Positions 44,601-44,834 of a stretch of DNA of 44,834 bases are shown piece by piece. Every line of letters starts with the position of its first letter. Position 1 is the stretch's first letter. The DNA is taken from the NCBI GenBank assembly GCA_028284585.1, contig JANQRK010000016.1, positions 1 through 44,834 on the forward strand, read 5' to 3'. A program made the translations under genes and the position numbers. Below the pieces are notes generated by a model, which searched no databases, was not told the origin of the DNA, and was given only the letters and a program-made list of their open reading frames with translations. This stretch comes from Chromatiales bacterium. Its GTDB lineage: Bacteria > Pseudomonadota > Gammaproteobacteria > Chromatiales > Chromatiaceae.

Positions 44601-44834
44601 GCAGGTCCTGAGTTCAGCAGTTGGCTCGGGTAGTCTACGCATTGCACAATTGAATGGCTTTCCGGCGTCAGATTATGTGTCGCAAGTGTGTCGTTGCACG
44701 GCACGGCAAGGTGGCCAAGAAAACCGACTTAAGTTCAATGGCACTGACTTAAGGAATTGTGGCGTGGACGAGCTTCGATAAGATTTTGAAATTAGGCAAG
44801 AAAGCTGACCTGGATTGGTAGGATGTTTGTCGCC

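Overview
The window is about 45 kb of GC-rich DNA (roughly 60 % GC by eye) densely packed with housekeeping genes. The gene set points to a gammaproteobacterium: a homodimeric-type pyruvate dehydrogenase operon (aceE-aceF-lpdA) with two lipoyl domains in AceF, RapA, RNase T, CGFS glutaredoxin, Fe superoxide dismutase, poly(A) polymerase, MlaA and bacterial-type PEP carboxylase. The mix of argG, rnt, grxD and argF in one neighbourhood, and the style of the proteins, suggest something near the Chromatiales (purple sulfur bacteria and relatives). That placement is an inference, not shown by a marker gene. No rRNA, tRNA or CRISPR array was found.

Layout. 0.1-3.1 kb: leftward argG, DUF523/DUF1722 protein, CinA-like protein. 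3.2-7.5 kb: rightward MacA/MacB-like exporter (adaptor, ATPase, two FtsX-type permeases). 7.5-14.6 kb: leftward alpha/beta hydrolase and the pyruvate dehydrogenase genes, headed by a very AT-rich upstream block. 14.9-17.8 kb: mlaA, a TraB/GumN protein, rnt and grxD. 17.9-21.3 kb: a leftward two-gene unit, a HyuB-type hydantoinase/oxoprolinase subunit followed by an asparagine-synthetase-like amidotransferase resembling the enzymes that make N-acetylglutaminylglutamine amide. 21.3-23.7 kb: an accessory island. 23.7-28.4 kb: sodB, argD, argF, an orphan PotA/FbpC-type ATPase and an SH3/coiled-coil membrane protein. 28.4-29.1 kb: a 259-bp inverted-repeat element and a possible small ORF. 29.1-34.7 kb: rapA facing valS. 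34.9-39.0 kb: rightward pcnB, folK, deoxynucleoside kinase, panB, panC. 39.0-44.6 kb: ppc (leftward), pgi (rightward) and a SAM methyltransferase (leftward).

The accessory parts are the most interesting. The sodB promoter, ribosome-binding site and first ~24 codons occur twice (21337-21512 and 23600-23773), and the DNA between them is unlike its surroundings. It holds an intact PuuD-like membrane protein gene with its own terminator, then wrecked second copies of argD and argF in the same order as the intact genes downstream, then the 5' end of an IS91-type transposase gene. The first sodB copy has lost the enzyme but kept a good promoter, and its short reading frame now ends on the ATG of the puuD-like gene. 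This looks like insertion, or unequal recombination, of a homologous locus from a relative, followed by decay of everything except puuD.

Other points: the element at 28481-28739 has 30-bp terminal inverted repeats, CTAG target duplications and two internal hairpins whose loops are complementary to each other. pcnB has no ATG, GTG or TTG that could include its conserved N-terminus, so it probably starts at ATC or ATT, recalling the AUU start of E. coli pcnB. All family assignments come from reading motifs; no database search was run.
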